Source: an uncultured Blautia sp.
Lineage (GTDB): Bacteria; Bacillota; Clostridia; Lachnospirales; Lachnospiraceae
Direction: 5' to 3'
Length of the DNA stretch: 9,583 nt
Assembly (NCBI GenBank): GCA_900551465.1
Contig: URWL01000049.1
Span: 1-9,583, forward strand
Shown: in pieces, positions 7,244-9,583 of the stretch
Layout of the letters: every line of letters starts with the position of its first letter
Position numbering within the stretch: position 1 is the first letter of the stretch
Position numbers and translations under genes: made by a program
Notes under the pieces: model-generated
The model's database searches: none
What the model was told of the DNA's origin: nothing
What the model saw: only the letters and a program-made list of their open reading frames with translations

Positions 7244-8380
7244 CTATTCTTCAGGGTTTTCTTCCTCTGCAAGGGGAGTAACGCTGAGATTGCCGAATAT
7301 CCCTGCTCCAATGGAATGACCGTCATCCTGAAGCTTCCAGGAGGCGCCGTCATTAGTCAGTACAAAAACAGCAGGATGAGTCAGAGTCCCTGTGTTTTTT
7401 TCAATATTGTGGAGAAGCAGCTCCAGAGAATGATTGTAACGTTTCTGGGGGCCGTCAATAACTGCATCGGGAGATGCAAGATATTCATCCAGCTCTTTCT
7501 GATAAGCTTTCAGGATCGCATCACTGTCAAATGTTGTAATTTCCGTTTGAATAACGGCATGATAGCTTTCTACATCAGAGTCAGTGATCTTAAAGTCGAA
7601 AGTCTTATGCATCTGTTCTACCAGGGCAGAGGCTATGGAATTTTTTGCAGAATCAGAGGTTGTTAACAGACTTTCCAGTCCAAGATAATTGCTCATCTGA
7701 TCCTGATCCATTGTTTTTAGGGTATTTAAATAGACGGTCAGTGTTTCCTCCGGTGTAAGGAGATCACTGTCGCTGAGATAAGTGATAAGACCGCCGACAA
7801 GACTGTTTTCCAGATCATGGGAGCGTCTGATCTCCCAGTCTTCCCTGTCTGTACCGTTATTTTGCAGCGTAAGAGTGCAATCGGTTTCTACAATTTTATA
7901 TGTATGATCTTTCAGCAGCTCATTCAGGATCAGATAACGATCCTCCATAGAGTCTGACTGTTCTTCTGTATTGTGAGAAGCTGAGTCAGCTGCATTCAGG
8001 ATTGCATCTTTCAAATGAGAAACAGTGTAATCCTTTGCAAGAGCTTTTGCATCAATGGTGGTAAGCTTCAGGCTGGCAGATGCTTCTTTTTTGTCCTTGT
8101 CGACTTTGATTCGCAGGATCTTGTAGTCGAAATCCTGAAAAAAGAGAGAAAAAACTTCTTCCACTTCTCTGGAAAGTTCGATTTTTTCTGTGGCATCCGG
8201 AAACAGCTCTTTATAGGAGATGTATTTCTGAACAGTATCAGAATCCAGATTCTTCAGGAGATCCAGTTCATTTGTGATGACTCCTTTTACATCTGCTTTT
8301 TCTGAGTGGGAACAGCCGATGATCATAGATACGGCAAAAACAAGCAGAAGAAATGGAGCCAGACCTTTTACGATCTTCAT
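7244..8380 (-). CDS. Secreted lipoprotein with two tandem repeated domains, function unknown
   Basis: A 378-residue predicted lipoprotein; I do not recognise a named function. The N-terminus has Lys residues, a hydrophobic stretch (about 7-21) and a lipobox ending Ile-Gly-Cys with Cys23 as the predicted lipidated residue, so it should be anchored outside the membrane. The rest looks like two diverged copies of one domain, about 32-200 and 211-365. Each begins with a helix containing LKxxDxDxxxxY (42-53 and 221-232), continues through FDYKI/FDFKI (84-88, 261-265) and a TTID/TTFD...A strand-helix unit (107-115, 282-289), and ends with a Trp strand (DWEI 181-184, SWKL 347-350) and a small-residue turn (LVGGL, IFGNL). 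This plan resembles small secreted NTF2-like or DUF-type lipoproteins of clostridia. GGAAAGG on the minus strand, 10 bases before the ATG, is the ribosome site. The C-terminus is acidic. Confidence 0.85.
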   Translation of the reverse strand: MKIVKGLAPFLLLVFAVSMIIGCSHSEKADVKGVITNELDLLKNLDSDTVQKYISYKELFPDATEKIELSREVEEVFSLFFQDFDYKILRIKVDKDKKEASASLKLTTIDAKALAKDYTVSHLKDAILNAADSASHNTEEQSDSMEDRYLILNELLKDHTYKIVETDCTLTLQNNGTDREDWEIRRSHDLENSLVGGLITYLSDSDLLTPEETLTVYLNTLKTMDQDQMSNYLGLESLLTTSDSAKNSIASALVEQMHKTFDFKITDSDVESYHAVIQTEITTFDSDAILKAYQKELDEYLASPDAVIDGPQKRYNHSLELLLHNIEKNTGTLTHPAVFVLTNDGASWKLQDDGHSIGAGIFGNLSVTPLAEEENPEE

Positions 8381-8412
8381 AAGTTTCTTTCCTTTCCAAA
8401 ATAGTCTTTCTT

Positions 8413-8441
8413 ATTTTACCAGAATTTGTGGGAAAAGTCAA
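8413..8441 (-). promoter_or_regulatory. Sigma-A type promoter for the lipoprotein gene
   Basis: On the minus strand TTGACT (8441-8436) and TAAAAT (8418-8413) are separated by exactly 17 bases, each matching the consensus at five of six positions. The -10 box is preceded by TGG, an extended -10 element. Transcription would start near 8406, giving a leader of about 26 bases with a good ribosome site. Inferred from sequence only. Confidence 0.7.
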
Positions 8442-8479
8442 AAATACGGGGAAGATAAGGATATCTGATAGTATTTTAC

Positions 8480-8516
8480 TGTGAAAAAATTGTGAAAAGC
8501 CCAGTGATTTTCCACA
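8480..8516. repeat. Cluster of three TGTG(G)AAAA repeats resembling DnaA boxes or an operator
   Basis: TGTGAAAA occurs at 8480-8487 and again at 8491-8498, 11 bases apart, which is about one helical turn. TTTTCCACA at 8508-8516 is a near-inverted copy. Read on the minus strand, 8480-8488 is TTTTTCACA. This and TTTTCCACA both fit the DnaA-box consensus TTWTNCACA; the middle copy differs at the first base. The cluster lies just upstream of, and overlaps, the proposed -35 region of the adaptor gene, so it could equally be an operator for another regulator. Confidence 0.4.
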
Positions 8517-8549
8517 GGACTTTTCTTTTGAAGTATAATCTGATATGAT
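8511..8549 (+). promoter_or_regulatory. Candidate promoter for the adaptor gene
   Basis: TATAAT at 8534-8539 is a perfect -10 box, with a weak -35 match TCCACA at 8511-8516 and a 17-base spacer. A second, overlapping choice is TGATATGAT at 8541-8549, an extended -10 with no good -35. Either would give a leader of about 42-52 bases before the ATG at 8598. Which one is used cannot be told from sequence. Confidence 0.55.
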
Positions 8550-8597
8550 AAAAAAGATCAAACAGTCCTATATTTACAGAGAGGTAGGCATATTATC

Positions 8598-9583
8598 ATG
8601 AAAAAGCGAATTTTGATCCTGTTGGGGATCTTGATCATTGGTGGCGCTGCAGGCGGCGTTTGCTGGAAGATGGGTGTTTTCGGACATGAGGAAGAAAGCA
8701 GCGAAACGGCATATGTTACAGAGATCAATGAGATTATGGGAACAGTGGCCGGTGTATCCAACCGTTATGCAGGTGTGGTGGAGCCTCAGGAAACAGTGGA
8801 AGTAGAACTGGAAAGCGGGCGCAGTGTAAAAGAGGTAAAAGTCAAAACAGGCGAAGAGGTGAAGCAGGGACAGCTGCTGTTCCAGTATGACCTGAGCAGC
8901 ATTCAGGAAGATCTGGATGAAGCAAAGCTGGAATTTGACCGTCTGAGAAATGAAGCGTCCAGTCTTCAGAGCCAGATTGCGACTTTGGAAAAAGAAAAGA
9001 AGCAGGCGGGCAAAGATGAGCAGCTTTCTTACACGATAGAAATTGAAACCAACAAGATGAATCTGAAAAAAAATGAATACAGTCAGAAAAGTAAGCAGGC
9101 AGAAATTACAAAGCTGGAAAACACCATGGGAAATACTGAGGTAAGGAGCAGCATAGACGGCGTGATCCAGAAAATTGACACGTCCAAGCTTGTATCGGAT
9201 GATGAAAGCAGTGACGGACTGGATATGGGAGATGATCTCAGCTACACAGATGACAGCAGCTCCGGCAGCGGAAAAAATGCGTTTATTACAATCCTCAGTA
9301 CAGGCGCTTACCGGATTAAAGGCACGGTTAATGAAATGAATGCCAACAGTATTATTGAAGGGCAGCCGGTGATCGTACGCTCCCGTGTAGATGAAAATCA
9401 GATATGGAGAGGAACTATGGGCTCCGTAGACAGGGAAAGCGCCAATTCTCAAAGCGACAGCATGTATTCTTTCGGAATGATGGATGCCAGCGGTGATTCC
9501 CAGACCTCGTCTACTACATATCCGTTTTATGTAGAACTGGAACAGTCAGATGGGCTGATGCTTGGACAGCATGTATATATTGA
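8598..9583 (+). CDS. Membrane-fusion adaptor of an export system (HlyD/MacA/YknX-like), 3' end outside window
   Basis: An open frame of 328 codons that runs off the right edge, so the gene is partial. It encodes an adaptor of the type that links an ABC exporter (MacB/YknYZ-like) or RND pump to its export path; the transporter genes are expected downstream but are not visible. The N-terminus has MKKR then a hydrophobic membrane anchor (about 5-22). Cys22 is preceded by Val, so it is not a good lipobox. Next come the first half of a lipoyl domain (about 59-98, GVVEPQ through VKTGEEVKQGQLLFQYD), a charged coiled-coil hairpin (about 100-178), the second lipoyl half (VRSSIDGVIQKID, 182-194), an Asp/Ser-rich linker (about 198-226) and a beta-barrel start (FITILSTG, 229-236; GTVNEMNANSIIEGQPVIV, 242-260). 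A second Ser-rich segment occupies about 280-307. AGG about nine bases upstream, within GAGGTAGG, supports the ATG. Confidence 0.9.
   Translation, partial: MKKRILILLGILIIGGAAGGVCWKMGVFGHEEESSETAYVTEINEIMGTVAGVSNRYAGVVEPQETVEVELESGRSVKEVKVKTGEEVKQGQLLFQYDLSSIQEDLDEAKLEFDRLRNEASSLQSQIATLEKEKKQAGKDEQLSYTIEIETNKMNLKKNEYSQKSKQAEITKLENTMGNTEVRSSIDGVIQKIDTSKLVSDDESSDGLDMGDDLSYTDDSSSGSGKNAFITILSTGAYRIKGTVNEMNANSIIEGQPVIVRSRVDENQIWRGTMGSVDRESANSQSDSMYSFGMMDASGDSQTSSTTYPFYVELEQSDGLMLGQHVYI

Noticed and set aside
7220..7666. Plus-strand open frame of 148 codons starting just after the aspS terminator
   Set aside because: Its ATG abuts the T-run of the hairpin with no ribosome site, and it is antisense to the lipoprotein gene, which has a signal peptide, promoter and ribosome site of its own.
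8480..8516. Replication origin suggested by DnaA-box-like repeats
   Set aside because: There are only two consensus matches and one near match, with no dnaA or dnaN neighbour and no clear unwinding element. The cluster fits a promoter region better.
8655..8665. Lipobox at Cys22 of the adaptor protein
   Set aside because: The residue before the cysteine is Val, which signal peptidase II does not normally accept. A plain N-terminal membrane anchor is the better reading.
8574..9452. Minus-strand open frame of 292 codons
   Set aside because: It lies fully antisense to the adaptor gene, which has a recognisable lipoyl, coiled-coil and barrel order. The antisense product has no recognisable domain and is rich in Phe, Cys and His, as is usual for shadow frames.

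Overview
The window looks like a chromosomal segment of a low-to-mid GC Gram-positive Firmicute, most likely a clostridium of the Lachnospiraceae type. The basis is the gene order (rel/relA, metallo-beta-lactamase-fold hydrolase, hemZ, HD-GYP protein, hisS, aspS), the purine-rich Shine-Dalgarno sites, the two probable TTG starts, a lipoprotein with a Gram-positive style signal, and an adaptor protein with an N-terminal anchor. The family-level assignment is inference; no rRNA or other marker is present to fix it.

Left block, 1-7148, plus strand. Six genes lie head to tail with gaps of 13-39 bases or a short overlap, and no terminator-like hairpin was seen between them, so they are probably one operon whose promoter lies to the left of the window. 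The order is: the C-terminal part of a RelA/Rel (p)ppGpp enzyme, cut by the window edge; a glyoxalase-II-like metallohydrolase; a HemZ-family radical SAM protein; a small stand-alone HD-GYP domain protein; histidyl-tRNA synthetase; and aspartyl-tRNA synthetase. The relA-hisS-aspS association is widespread in Firmicutes and joins tRNA charging to the stringent response. The HD-GYP gene adds a possible second nucleotide-signalling enzyme. A strong hairpin at 7171-7219 ends the block.

Right block, 7244-9583. A minus-strand lipoprotein gene converges on aspS and shares its terminator from the other side. The lipoprotein appears to consist of two diverged copies of one domain. It is transcribed divergently from a membrane-fusion (HlyD/MacA-like) adaptor gene that runs off the right edge. 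The 217-base divergent spacer holds a good sigma-A type promoter for the lipoprotein gene, a candidate promoter for the adaptor gene, and three TGTG(G)AAAA-type repeats, two of which match the DnaA-box consensus TTWTNCACA in inverted orientation.

Most of the window is ordinary housekeeping sequence. I found no mobile element, CRISPR array, tRNA or rRNA, and no convincing undescribed system. The points most worth a second look are the duplicated lipoprotein, the HD-GYP gene inside a relA/synthetase operon, the short C-terminal domain of the histidyl-tRNA synthetase, an unusual lysine in the aspartyl-tRNA synthetase anticodon-binding domain, and the repeat cluster upstream of the adaptor gene.
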